DNA of 64,000 nt from Chersky-840 sp050011815 (lineage in GTDB: Bacteria; Actinomycetota; Acidimicrobiia; Acidimicrobiales; UBA8190), in contig JBEKIJ010000001.1 of NCBI GenBank assembly GCA_050011815.1, positions 114,653-178,652 of the forward strand. Direction: 5' to 3'. Position 1 is the first letter of the stretch; each line of letters opens with the position of its first letter. Below, piece after piece: positions 7,971-16,472 of the stretch. The notes beneath the pieces are model-generated. The model was not told the DNA's origin, made no database searches, and saw nothing but the letters and a program-made list of their open reading frames with translations. The position numbers and the translations under genes were made by a program.

Positions 7971-9251
7971 ATGGCGTGGGCATGGGTGTACCTGGCCGTG
8001 AGCGCGGTGGGCGCCCTGCTCGTGGTGAACGCCTTCCGGCCGGCCCGGAACCCCTTCCTGGTGGTGCCGAGCTTCTTCGCCGGTTGGTACACCGCCGAGA
8101 TGCCCATCTGGCACATCGTGTGGCAGGGGGTCGCCACGGCGTTCTTCGCCCTCGCGGGCGCCTTCGGGTCATGGCCCGGTTGGGTCGGGCTCGGGATCAA
8201 CGCGGGGGCGTGGACGGGGCTCGTGCTCCACGCCCGGTCCTCGGCAGGTGCGGGTGGGGTGTTGCGCCGCGCCGAGGAGGAGATGCCGCTGCCGGGCGGG
8301 GACGTCGACGGCCTTCCCGGACACGGCGGTGACACCATGTGGCGCTTCCCCCGGCTTCTCTATCCCTTCCCGCGCCCCACCCGATCGGTACGCGCCGTGC
8401 GCAACATCGACTATGTGGGTGACGGCACGCGCGCCCATCGCCTGGACGTCATCCGGCGGCGTGTCGATCCCCCGACCGGCGCTCCGGTCCTGATCTACAT
8501 CCACGGCGGCGCGTGGGTCATCGGGGACAAGCGTGAACAGGGGCTCCCCTTGTTGTTCGAGTTCGCCCGACGAGGTTGGGTGACCGTCGCCATCAACTAC
8601 GGCCTGAGCCCGAGAGCCACGTGGCCCGATCACATCGTGGATTGCAAGCACGCTGTGGTCTGGGTGCGAGAGCACATCGCCGAGTACGGCGGGGATCCGG
8701 GGTTCATCGCCGTTTCCGGCGGATCGGCCGGTGGCCACCTCGCTGCCCTGTTGGCCCTCACGCCCGGTGACCCCGACTTCCAACCCGGGTTCGAGCACGA
8801 CGACGCCTCGGTGGACGCGTGCGTGCCGTTCTACGGCGTCTACGACATGACGGTGGGGCGGGGGAGCTCGCGCTACGACGTGGGTCTGCTCGGACTGCTC
8901 GAGCGGCGGGTGTTCAAGCGCCGCCTGGCGCAGGACCCCGGCATCTTCGAGGCGGCCTCCCCGCTGTGTCGGGTGAACCCCGACGCACCGCCCTTCTTCG
9001 TGGTCCACGGCACCAACGACACGCTCGTGCCCGTCTCCGAAGCCCGTGCCTTCGTGGCCGCGCTGCGGGCGGTGTCCAAGGCGCCCGCGCTGTACGCCGA
9101 GCTTCCCTACACACAGCACGCCTTCGACGTCCTCCCGTCGGTGCGCAGCGCCCACGCCGTCGCCGCCGTCGTACGGTTTCTCGAGGGAGTCAGGTTCCGT
9201 CGTTCGTCGCTGGCCCAGGCACAAGAAGTCGAGACGCCCACCGCGCCCTGA
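7971..9251 (+). CDS. LipC-like membrane-associated alpha/beta-hydrolase (carboxylesterase)
   Basis: A 426-residue esterase. Three hydrophobic segments occupy residues 1-90, anchoring it in the membrane, followed by an alpha/beta-hydrolase domain. The oxyanion-hole motif is HGGAW (178-182) and the nucleophile elbow is SGGSAGG with Ser252. The likely acid is Asp in GTNDTLVP and the base His in TQHAFD near the C-terminus. This is the HSL/steryl-acetyl-hydrolase group, to which mycobacterial LipC belongs. ATG 7971 has GAGGA 8 nt upstream; ATG 7953 lacks one. It is divergent from the WS/DGAT gene with a 99-bp gap. Its probable role is hydrolysis of neutral or acetylated lipids at the membrane. Confidence 0.85.
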   Translation: MAWAWVYLAVSAVGALLVVNAFRPARNPFLVVPSFFAGWYTAEMPIWHIVWQGVATAFFALAGAFGSWPGWVGLGINAGAWTGLVLHARSSAGAGGVLRRAEEEMPLPGGDVDGLPGHGGDTMWRFPRLLYPFPRPTRSVRAVRNIDYVGDGTRAHRLDVIRRRVDPPTGAPVLIYIHGGAWVIGDKREQGLPLLFEFARRGWVTVAINYGLSPRATWPDHIVDCKHAVVWVREHIAEYGGDPGFIAVSGGSAGGHLAALLALTPGDPDFQPGFEHDDASVDACVPFYGVYDMTVGRGSSRYDVGLLGLLERRVFKRRLAQDPGIFEAASPLCRVNPDAPPFFVVHGTNDTLVPVSEARAFVAALRAVSKAPALYAELPYTQHAFDVLPSVRSAHAVAAVVRFLEGVRFRRSSLAQAQEVETPTAP

Positions 9252-9337
9252 CCCGGCGCCGGGCCCCGGGGCCCTGCCCACGGGTGGCCCCCACCATCAC
9301 TACCCATAGGCCCGGCATCTGACGTAGCATTAATAAC

Positions 9338-9351
9338 TAGAACGCGTTCCC
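9338..9351. promoter_or_regulatory. KstR-like palindrome upstream of the liv operon
   Basis: TAGAACGCGTTCCC contains the perfect palindrome GAACGCGTTC (9340-9349) and fits 13 of 14 positions of the TNNAACNNGTTNNA consensus reported for the mycobacterial sterol regulator KstR. It lies in an AT-rich patch (TTAATAACTAG) about 150 bp upstream of the ABC-transporter genes. The assignment is by motif only; other TetR-type regulators bind similar sequences. Confidence 0.4.
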
Positions 9352-9502
9352 GCGTGAGACCAGGTGCCGTCGTGGTGGGCCCCGGCACGGGTAGTGGTCG
9401 TGGGCATGGGGCGCGGCAGGCCCCAGGGGGCGGCGTGACAAGCTGGGTGTGGCTCCGGGGATGGGCCGCACGGGTGAGTAGAGGGACACAGAGGGGGGCT
9501 AG

Positions 9503-10873
9503 GTGAACGCGAACCGAGAGAGGGTGCGGATGCGAGCGCGCCGAGGACGGTGGGTGTCCCCGTTGACACCACGTACCGGGATCGCTCTCGCACTCTCCGT
9601 GTGTTGCGTGATCCTGGTGGCGTGTTCTTCGAAGACCACGCCGGGCTCGACGGCGAGCTCGGCGTCCTCGACCCCCACCGGAGGGGATTCGTCAGGGACA
9701 TCGGGCTCCTCGCCCGGGGTCACCGCCGACGCGGTCACCGTCGGCCAGGTCGACGACCTCTCCTCGCCCATTCCCGGGCTCTTCAAGGGAGCCGAAGACG
9801 GCACCAAGGCGTATTTCGCCTACATCAACAGCCTGGGCGGGGTAAACGGCCGGAAGCTCAAGCTCGACGCCGAGGACAGCACCTTCCAGGGTGGCGAGGT
9901 GGCCACCGAGACCGGCGCCCAGATCCGTACCGAGTTCGCCCTGGTGGGTGGGTTCTCACTTCTGGACTCGGCCGAGAAGCCGCTCATCGACATCGCCCAC
10001 GTGCCCGATGTGGGGTTCTCGTTGAGCCCCGGGCTCTCCTCGGACCCCTATCTCTACAGCCCGCTCCCCAACCCCTCGAGCTACTACCCGCTCAACCTCT
10101 TTCTGTACCTGAAGTCGAAGTACCCCCAGGCGGTCAAGAAGGTGGGGATCATCTGGGAGAACGCCACGGCGTCGACGATGTCTGCCGAGCACGCCGTCGA
10201 AGCGGCCATGAAGGCGGCGGGCTGGGACATCGTCTACGACCACGGCGTGGGTCCCTTCGACACCAACTTCCTGCCCGACATCATCTCCATGAAGAGCAAG
10301 GGCGTGAAGATGTTCTTCTCGACGGAGCTGCCCGACAACTATGCGGCCACCCTGGCCAAGCAGTTCCAGCAGCAGAACTTCAAGGCCGTCAATATCGAGG
10401 GCGCCGCGTACTCCAGCCAACTGTTGTCGCTGGCCGGCAGCGCCGCGAACAACATGTACATCGAGCAGGGCTACGCCCTGTACCTGGGCCAGGACGCCAA
10501 GACGGTCCCCGCTGTCGGCTTGTTCAACAAGTGGATGAAGAAGGTCGACTCCAAACCCAACTTCGAGATCGAGTCGGTCTACGGCTGGGCGTCGGCGGAG
10601 CTCTTCGCCCAAGCCCTCAAAGACGCCGGCAACCCGCCCACCCGGGCGGGACTCATCAAGGCGCTCAACCAGGTCACCTTCTTCGACGCCGGGGGGCTCG
10701 TGCCGCCGAGCGACCCCGCCAAGGCCATTCCCTCGGGGTGTTTCTTGCTGGCTCAGGTGCAGAACGGGAAGATCAAGCGCGTGGCACCCACGCCCAGTGT
10801 GGGGTTCTACTGTGGCGCGGACCGATTCCTGCGTGAACCTGGCTACACCCCGATGGTGCGGCCCACGTCTTAG
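9503..10873 (+). CDS. ABC-transporter substrate-binding lipoprotein (branched-chain amino-acid/peripla_BP_6 type)
   Basis: A 456-residue extracytoplasmic binding protein. A basic N-region and hydrophobic core lead to the lipobox LVAC with lipid-modified Cys41, then a Ser/Thr/Gly linker to residue ~75. The type-I periplasmic fold begins at VTVGQVDDLSSPIPGLFKGAEDGTKAYF-like sequence; GVNGRKLKL is the usual second motif. Start GTG 9503 follows a G-rich Shine-Dalgarno (GAGGGGGG). It heads a three-gene operon with a fused permease and a fused ATPase. The ligand need not be an amino acid: in actinobacteria such systems also import aromatic acids and lipids' breakdown products. Confidence 0.88.
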   Translation: MNANRERVRMRARRGRWVSPLTPRTGIALALSVCCVILVACSSKTTPGSTASSASSTPTGGDSSGTSGSSPGVTADAVTVGQVDDLSSPIPGLFKGAEDGTKAYFAYINSLGGVNGRKLKLDAEDSTFQGGEVATETGAQIRTEFALVGGFSLLDSAEKPLIDIAHVPDVGFSLSPGLSSDPYLYSPLPNPSSYYPLNLFLYLKSKYPQAVKKVGIIWENATASTMSAEHAVEAAMKAAGWDIVYDHGVGPFDTNFLPDIISMKSKGVKMFFSTELPDNYAATLAKQFQQQNFKAVNIEGAAYSSQLLSLAGSAANNMYIEQGYALYLGQDAKTVPAVGLFNKWMKKVDSKPNFEIESVYGWASAELFAQALKDAGNPPTRAGLIKALNQVTFFDAGGLVPPSDPAKAIPSGCFLLAQVQNGKIKRVAPTPSVGFYCGADRFLREPGYTPMVRPTS

Positions 10874-10940
10874 GGGAGCAGATGGACGTTTCCCGGAACG
10901 CCCGACGTTGGGGTGACGCCTCGAAAGGGCTCATAGCGCG

Positions 10941-12902
10941 GTGACCGAATTTCTGAGCTTCCTCATCGCCGGCATCGTGTTCGGCGCCATCTACGCCGTG
11001 AGTGCCAGCGGTCTGGTGGTCACCTACAACACGACGGGCATCTTCAACTTCGCCCACGGCGCCATGGGCATGGTGATGGCGTACCTCTTCTGGCAGTTGT
11101 GGCAGGGGTGGGGCCTGCCCGAACTGGTGTCGCTCGCCATCGTCCTCGTCGTCGCCGCGCCCCTGCTCGGAATGGTGGTGGAACGGGTCGTCATGCGCCC
11201 CCTGTACGGGGCGGCCACGAGCATCCGGCTGGCGGTCACCCTGGGCCTGCTGCTCGTTCTGGTCGCCCTGGCGGGGATCATCTGGAGCCCGACGGCCAAC
11301 ACCTACAACACCCCTGAGCTCCTCAACGGCAATCCCGTCTCGGTGGCCGGGATCACTCTCTCGTGGGAGCAGCTCATCACGGTGGTGGTGGCCATCGCCG
11401 TGGCGGTCTTCCTGCGCGTGTTCTTCCGGCGCACCCGCACCGGCGTGGCCATGCGGGCCGTGGTGGACGACCCCAGCCTGGCCTCCCTGGCCGGGGCGCC
11501 CTCGGGCCGGATCTCGGCCTACTCCTGGATGATCGGCGTCATGTTCGCCGGCCTCGGGGGCATCCTCCTGGCGCCGAGCGTGCAGGGGATGAACATCGAG
11601 ACGCTCACCCAGCTCGTGATCTACGGCTACGCCGCCGCCGTGGTGGGGCGCTTGCGGAGCCTGCCCATGACCTTCCTGGGCGCCATGATCCTCGGCGTGG
11701 CCAACTCCATGGCCATCGGCTATGCCCCCCAGGGGGTGCGCAACGACGTCGACGCCGCGCTGCCCATGATCATGTTGTTCCTGGCGCTGCTCCTCATCCC
11801 CGAAGTCCGCCTGGCCATCGGCCGGGTGGTGCGGGTGAGGCCCCCGCGGGTGGCGAGCGCCCGGACGACGCTGATCGGGGCTGTCGTGGTCGTGGTGGTG
11901 GTCATCGCGCTCGGCTCCGTGCTCTCGGGCAACAACCTCTACACCATGGGCAACGGCCTGGCCCTCTCCATCTTGGCGTTGAGCCTGGTGCCTCTTTCGG
12001 GCTACGCCGGCCAGGTCTCGCTGTGTCAATTCACGTTCCTCGGGATCGGTGCGGTGACGATGCACGCCGTCGACGGCGGAAGCTCGGTGCTCGGGCTACT
12101 GGCGGCCATGGGCGTGTGTGCCGGGGTCGGCGCGGTGTTGGCATTGCCGGTGTTGCGGCTGCGCGGCCTCTACCTGGCCCTGGCGACGCTGGCGTTCGCC
12201 GTGCTCATGGACAACATCTTCTTCCAGTCGAGCTCCATCATGGGTGTCGGCGGTACCGTGGCTGTGGGCCGTCCCGACATCTTCGGGATGCATTTCGCCA
12301 CCGATCGCGCCTTCGACGTGTTCCTCGCCGTCGTCCTCGCCCTCTGTCTCATCGGCGTCGGCGCACTGCGGCGCGGTCCCTTCGGGCGGCGCCTCGTGGG
12401 CATGAGCGACTCGCCCGCCGCCTGCAGCACCGTGGGCTTGAGCCTGACCGTCACGAAGTTGGCGGTGTTCGCGTTCTCCGCCGGGCTGGCCGGGCTGGCC
12501 GGCGCGCTCTACGGCGGGCTCAACACCGAGGTGGGTGCCGCCCAATTCGATTTCCTCTTCAGCATCGCCATCTTCGTGGGCCTCACCCTCTCGGGTGTGA
12601 GCCTCCTCACCGGTGCGGTCCTGGCCGGCGTCTTCCTGGCCGTCGGCCCCGTGATCGGCGCCCACATCCCGCAGATCCCCGACCTCACCCAGCTCCTCAT
12701 CGGCTTCGGGGTGGTGACCATCGGTCGCAACCCCAACGGCATCGGCCGGCTCTACGACGAGGTCACCGACTTCTGGAACCGGCGACAGGGACGCGGCGCG
12801 GCGATCTCTGACCGCCTCGACCCCGCCGTGACGGCGATGGTCCCGCCGGCGCCCGCCGGCGCCGCGGCGGCGGTCGGGACCGAGGTGCGTTCGGTTGTCT
12901 GA
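10941..12902 (+). CDS. Fused LivH-LivM permease of branched-chain-type ABC importer
   Basis: A 653-residue inner-membrane protein that joins two permease subunits normally encoded separately. Residues 1-~290 are LivH-like (TYNTTGIFNFAHGAMGM near 31-47, typical of LivH). After a charged linker (RVVRVRPPRVASART, ~295-310), residues ~315-620 are LivM-like, with LSGYAGQVSLCQFTFLGIGA and a GPFGRRLVGMSDSPAACSTVGL EAA-type loop that contacts the ATPase. About 18 hydrophobic segments are expected. The GTG start is 67 nt after the binding-protein gene; the end overlaps the ATPase gene by 8 nt. Gene fusion fixes the 1:1 permease stoichiometry. Confidence 0.88.
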   Translation: MTEFLSFLIAGIVFGAIYAVSASGLVVTYNTTGIFNFAHGAMGMVMAYLFWQLWQGWGLPELVSLAIVLVVAAPLLGMVVERVVMRPLYGAATSIRLAVTLGLLLVLVALAGIIWSPTANTYNTPELLNGNPVSVAGITLSWEQLITVVVAIAVAVFLRVFFRRTRTGVAMRAVVDDPSLASLAGAPSGRISAYSWMIGVMFAGLGGILLAPSVQGMNIETLTQLVIYGYAAAVVGRLRSLPMTFLGAMILGVANSMAIGYAPQGVRNDVDAALPMIMLFLALLLIPEVRLAIGRVVRVRPPRVASARTTLIGAVVVVVVVIALGSVLSGNNLYTMGNGLALSILALSLVPLSGYAGQVSLCQFTFLGIGAVTMHAVDGGSSVLGLLAAMGVCAGVGAVLALPVLRLRGLYLALATLAFAVLMDNIFFQSSSIMGVGGTVAVGRPDIFGMHFATDRAFDVFLAVVLALCLIGVGALRRGPFGRRLVGMSDSPAACSTVGLSLTVTKLAVFAFSAGLAGLAGALYGGLNTEVGAAQFDFLFSIAIFVGLTLSGVSLLTGAVLAGVFLAVGPVIGAHIPQIPDLTQLLIGFGVVTIGRNPNGIGRLYDEVTDFWNRRQGRGAAISDRLDPAVTAMVPPAPAGAAAAVGTEVRSVV

Positions 12903-14463
12903 GCTCGCCATCGAGGAGATCTCGGTCCGGTTCGGGGGGCTCCAGGCGCTCCAGGGCGTCAACCTTGACGTCCATGCCGGGGCGGTGAACGGTCTGATCG
13001 GCCCCAACGGGGCCGGCAAGACGACCCTGTTCAACGTCATCACCGGCCTGCAGCCGCCCACCCAAGGTCGGGTGCGCCTCGGAGGCGACGACATCACCCG
13101 CCTCTCGCCGCATCACCGGGCCCGGCTCGGCGTGGCCCGCACGTTCCAACGACTCGAGCTCTTCGGCACCCTGACGGCGAGGGAGAACGTGCAGATGGCG
13201 GCGGAGACGAGGCGTCGCCGCCCCACCGGCGTCACGTCGCGCGCCGAAGCCGACATCATCCTCGCCCACGTCGGGCTGACACACGTGGCCGACGAACCGA
13301 CCGACCTGCTCCCCACCGGCCTGGCCCGCCTCGTCGAGCTCGGGCGGGCCCTGGCCACCGGGCCGTCGGTGCTCCTGGTCGACGAGCCGAGCTCGGGCCT
13401 CAACCAGGAGGAGACCGTCGAGCTCGGGCGGGTGCTCATGGACCTGGCCCAGAGGGGCATGGCGGTGCTGCTGGTGGAGCACGACATGAGCCTGGTCATG
13501 AACATCTGCGATCACGTGAGCGTGCTCGACTACGGCGAGATCATCGCCCATGGCGACCCGGCCACGGTGCAGGCCGACCCGGCCGTCCAAGCGGCGTACC
13601 TCGGCGCCGTCGACGATGCGCCCGTTCCCGAGCCCTCCTCGGCGGTCTTCGTCGGCGCCCCCGTGTCGGGGACCAACCCGGGCACCGCTCCGGCCGCCAA
13701 CAAGATGATCGCCTTTCCCGCCCAGCCCGCGCCCGTCCCGTCGATGTCCAATGCCCCCATGCTGTCGATGACCGACGTCCACGCCGCCTACGGCCGCATC
13801 GAGGTGGTCCACGGCGTGTCGCTCGAGGTTCCCGAAGGATCGGTCTACGCGCTGCTCGGCCCGAACGGAGCGGGCAAGTCGACACTGCTCAAGGTGGCCA
13901 GCGGCCGCATGCCGGCCACGTCGGGCTCCGTGTCCTTCGACGGCGAAGATATCCGCCGCTCGACGCCCGACCGGCTGGCCCGCCGGGGGCTGTGTGCGGT
14001 CCCCGAGGGCCGGGCGGTGTTCCCGAACCTGACGGTGGCGGAGAACCTGCTCATGTACAGCTACCGCAGCCGGGCCACCAAGGTCTCGGATCTCGAAGAG
14101 CAGAGCTATGCCCGGTTCCCCGTCCTCGGCGAACGGCGCCGGCAGCTGGCGGGCCGGTTGTCGGGAGGCGAGCAGCAGATGCTGGCCCTGGCCCGGGCGC
14201 TGTTCACGAAACCCCGTATGCTGCTCCTCGACGAGATCTCGATGGGCCTCGCCCCGCTCATCGTGGCCGAGCTCTACGAGCTCGTGGCCCAGGCCGTGGC
14301 CCAGGAGGGCATCACGATCCTGCTGGTGGAGCAGTTCGCCCAGACCGCGCTGGCCATCGCCGATCAGGTCGGGGTCATGGTGAACGGCCGCCTGGTGCGA
14401 TCGGGGACGCCCGCCGAGGTCGGCGATCATCTGTTGGAGGCCTACATGGGTGAGGCGGGCTGA
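12895..14463 (+). CDS. Fused LivG-LivF ATPase of the same ABC importer
   Basis: A 522-residue protein with two ABC ATPase domains. Domain 1 (1-~235, LivG-like) has Walker A GPNGAGKTT (36-44) and Walker B VLLVDEPSSGLN. Its signature region reads LPTGLARLVELGRAL, a degenerate form of the usual LS-G-Q motif. Domain 2 (~285-522, LivF-like) has Walker A GPNGAGKST (~322-330), the canonical signature LSGGEQQML (~421) and Walker B MLLLDEISMGLAP. A Pro/Ala-rich linker joins them. The start is TTG 12895, overlapping the permease stop by 8 nt, with GAGG about 9 nt upstream. The asymmetric signatures suggest one strong and one weak ATP site. Confidence 0.88.
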   Translation: MSELAIEEISVRFGGLQALQGVNLDVHAGAVNGLIGPNGAGKTTLFNVITGLQPPTQGRVRLGGDDITRLSPHHRARLGVARTFQRLELFGTLTARENVQMAAETRRRRPTGVTSRAEADIILAHVGLTHVADEPTDLLPTGLARLVELGRALATGPSVLLVDEPSSGLNQEETVELGRVLMDLAQRGMAVLLVEHDMSLVMNICDHVSVLDYGEIIAHGDPATVQADPAVQAAYLGAVDDAPVPEPSSAVFVGAPVSGTNPGTAPAANKMIAFPAQPAPVPSMSNAPMLSMTDVHAAYGRIEVVHGVSLEVPEGSVYALLGPNGAGKSTLLKVASGRMPATSGSVSFDGEDIRRSTPDRLARRGLCAVPEGRAVFPNLTVAENLLMYSYRSRATKVSDLEEQSYARFPVLGERRRQLAGRLSGGEQQMLALARALFTKPRMLLLDEISMGLAPLIVAELYELVAQAVAQEGITILLVEQFAQTALAIADQVGVMVNGRLVRSGTPAEVGDHLLEAYMGEAG

Positions 14464-14476
14464 CCCAGCTGGACCC

Positions 14477-14509
14477 TTCGGGGCCGGGCCGCATCGGACC
14501 CGCCCCGAA
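14477..14509. terminator. Bidirectional hairpin between liv operon and SDR gene
   Basis: TTCGGGG (14477-14483) pairs with CCCCGAA (14503-14509); inside, CGGGCC pairs with GGACCCG around a one-base bulge, closed by loop GCATC. It sits between two convergent stop codons (14463 and 14516) and would serve both strands. No strong T-run follows. Confidence 0.6.
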
Positions 14510-14515
14510 CAACCC

Positions 14516-15385
14516 TCACGCCTTGTCGGCCACGAGCTCCTCGCTGCGCTTCCACAACCTCTGGGCAGCTTCGGTGTCGCGGGCCGCGGCGGAGGGCTTC
14601 CGGACCTTGTCCTTCACGAAGTACTGACCCGTGACGCCGGCGACGTCGGGCGACGACGCCAGGTAGACCGAGGTGCGCGCCCCCTTGGCGGGGCTGAGGA
14701 CGAAGGGCTTGATGACCTTCAGCCCGAAGGCGAGAAATCCTTTGGAGTCGCCGTCTCGCCCGTACCCGGTGGCGACGGTGCCGGGATGCAGGCAGTTCAC
14801 CGTGACGCCGCTTCCTTCGAGGCGTCGAGCCAGCTCGGTGGTGAAGTAGATGTTGGCCAGTTTCGACTTGGAGTAGACCTGCATCCCCCCGTAGGCGCGC
14901 GTCGACTGGAGATCGTCGAAGTCGAGACCCTTGCGGGCCCCCTTGTGGGCGGTGGAGGCCACGTTGACGATGCGGGCCGGCGCACTGTGCTTGATCCGGT
15001 CGAGCAGCAGGTCGGTCAGGACGAAGGGGCCGAGGTGGTTGACCCCGAAGGTCGCCTCGAACCCGTCTTCGGTCTCGCGTCGATCCGACAGGACCAGGCC
15101 GGCGTTGTTCACCAGGACGTCGATACGGTCACAGCGCGCCAGGATGGCGGCCGCCCCCTCGTGGATCGAGGCGATGCTGGCGAGGTCGAAGACGACGAGG
15201 TCGACGTCGTCGCGTCCCGAGCGCGCCCTGATCTGGGCCACGGCGGCCTCTCCCCGAGCGCGGTCGCGCGCCGTGATCACGGTCTTGGCGCCCGCCTGGG
15301 CCAGGGCGACCGCCGTCTCGAGTCCGATGCCCGAGTTCCCACCCGTGATGACCACCGTCTTGCCCGTCATGTCGGCGACGTCCAT
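14516..15385 (-). CDS. Short-chain dehydrogenase/reductase (retinol-dehydrogenase-like)
   Basis: A 289-residue classical SDR. The NAD(P)-binding motif TGGNSGIG is at residues 14-21 and NNAG at 93-96. The catalytic set is Ser144 (NVAST), Tyr171 and Lys175 (YSKSK). The layout FDDLQSTRxYxGMQVYSKSKLANIYFTTELARRL and CLHPGTVATG is characteristic of the RDH/WW-oxidoreductase-like group that acts on lipophilic alcohols or ketones; the exact substrate is unknown. ATG 15385 has GGAGG 9 nt upstream, deciding against the ATG at 15394. It is divergent from an amidohydrolase gene with a 187-bp gap rich in CCCGG repeats. Confidence 0.85.
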   Translation of the reverse strand: MDVADMTGKTVVITGGNSGIGLETAVALAQAGAKTVITARDRARGEAAVAQIRARSGRDDVDLVVFDLASIASIHEGAAAILARCDRIDVLVNNAGLVLSDRRETEDGFEATFGVNHLGPFVLTDLLLDRIKHSAPARIVNVASTAHKGARKGLDFDDLQSTRAYGGMQVYSKSKLANIYFTTELARRLEGSGVTVNCLHPGTVATGYGRDGDSKGFLAFGLKVIKPFVLSPAKGARTSVYLASSPDVAGVTGQYFVKDKVRKPSAAARDTEAAQRLWKRSEELVADKA

Positions 15386-15572
15386 CGATCCCATCCTCCA
15401 CATCCGTGCCGGGGAGCCGGCCCACACCCGAGAGGCGGACCTTAGGTTGCCATCGGGAGAGGCGCACCGCCCGTTCCGGGCGGCCCGGCCCGGCCCGGCC
15501 GCCTGATCGGCGGGTGGCCGACCCTGCGGGACGTTGCCGAGGGTCCCCCGGCCCCCTGTACGGTGACGAGCC

Positions 15573-16442
15573 GTGCCCATGCCAACCGACGTCGGGGTGG
15601 TCGACTGCATGATCGGGTTCCCGAGCGCCCGGGCCGCCCGCCGCTTCGACTTCCTCAAGCCTCAGCTGCGGGACGAGGAGAGCGCCTCTTCGACGTCGCC
15701 GATCTCCTACATGTTCAAGGACGACCCCAACAGCGTGGCCGAAGACGACGACACCGTGGCCGTGACCCTGGCGGAGATGGACCGGTTCGGCATCGCCATC
15801 GGGCTCGTGGGGTTGGCCGGCTCGGTCGTGGAGCGGGCCCTGTCGGAGCATCCCGACCGGTTCAAGGCGAACCTCGAAGCCCTGGACCCCAACGACATCA
15901 CCGGGGCCGTCCGGCGCATCCGCGAGGCCCACGCCCAGCACCACATCAAGGCGGTGACGACGTTTCCGGCGGGGTGCAACCCCCAGGTGCCGGTGAGCGA
16001 CCGGCGCTACTACCCCGTCTACCAGACCTGCATCGACCTCGACCTGCCCATCGTCGTGAACGCCGGGATCGCCGGGCCGCGGGTCCCCTCCGCCTGCCAG
16101 GACGTCATGCATTTCGACCAGGTCTGCTACGACTTCCCGGAACTGCGGATCGTCATGCGCCACGGCGCCGAGCCCTGGGAGGAGCTGGCGGTCAAGCTGA
16201 TGCTCAAGTGGCCCGGACTCCACTACATGACGAGCGCCTTCGCGCCCAAGTACTACCCGAAGGCCATCATCGACTACGCCAACACGCGTGGTGCCGACAA
16301 GATCATCTACGCCGGGTACTACCCGATGGCCCTCACCCTGGAGCGCATCTTCTCCGAGCTCGCCGACGTCCCATTCCGCGACCATGTGTGGCCGAAGTTC
16401 CTGCGGGACAACGCCATGCGGGTGTTCAAGCTCGACGAGTGA
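15573..16442 (+). CDS. Amidohydrolase-2-like TIM-barrel protein lacking the HxH metal motif
   Basis: A 289-residue protein with the amidohydrolase-2 barrel pattern: strand ends at VVVNAGIAGP, LRIVMRHGAEPWEELAVKLMLKWPGLHYMTSA and a C-terminal KIIYAGYYPM in place of the usual KxLFGSDYP. At the N-terminus, where metal-dependent members have D-x-H-x-H, this one reads VVDCMIGFPS, so the first metal ligands are missing. This variant (D-x-M-x-GFP) occurs as a subgroup of actinobacterial relatives of decarboxylase/amidohydrolases. Catalysis may use other residues or be lost. The start is GTG 15573 or ATG 15579; neither has a strong Shine-Dalgarno. It converges on the MDMPI-type gene. Confidence 0.75.
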   Translation: MPMPTDVGVVDCMIGFPSARAARRFDFLKPQLRDEESASSTSPISYMFKDDPNSVAEDDDTVAVTLAEMDRFGIAIGLVGLAGSVVERALSEHPDRFKANLEALDPNDITGAVRRIREAHAQHHIKAVTTFPAGCNPQVPVSDRRYYPVYQTCIDLDLPIVVNAGIAGPRVPSACQDVMHFDQVCYDFPELRIVMRHGAEPWEELAVKLMLKWPGLHYMTSAFAPKYYPKAIIDYANTRGADKIIYAGYYPMALTLERIFSELADVPFRDHVWPKFLRDNAMRVFKLDE

Positions 16443-16452
16443 CCGACATCGC

Positions 16453-16468
16453 CGGGCGGGCCCGCCCG
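16453..16468. terminator. Perfect 16-bp palindrome between convergent genes
   Basis: CGGGCGGG (16453-16460) is followed directly by CCCGCCCG (16461-16468). It lies in the 30-bp gap between the stops at 16442 and 16473 and most likely acts as a terminator for both strands. Confidence 0.5.
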
Positions 16469-16472
16469 TGGC

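Noticed and set aside
10773..12065. Large minus-strand frame opposite the Liv permease
   Set aside because: His/Asp/Gly-rich antisense composition typical of high-GC shadows; the + frame is a clear permease.
15481..15500. Short CCCGG tandem repeat between the SDR and amidohydrolase genes
   Set aside because: Low-complexity GC sequence expected in this genome, with no further structure.
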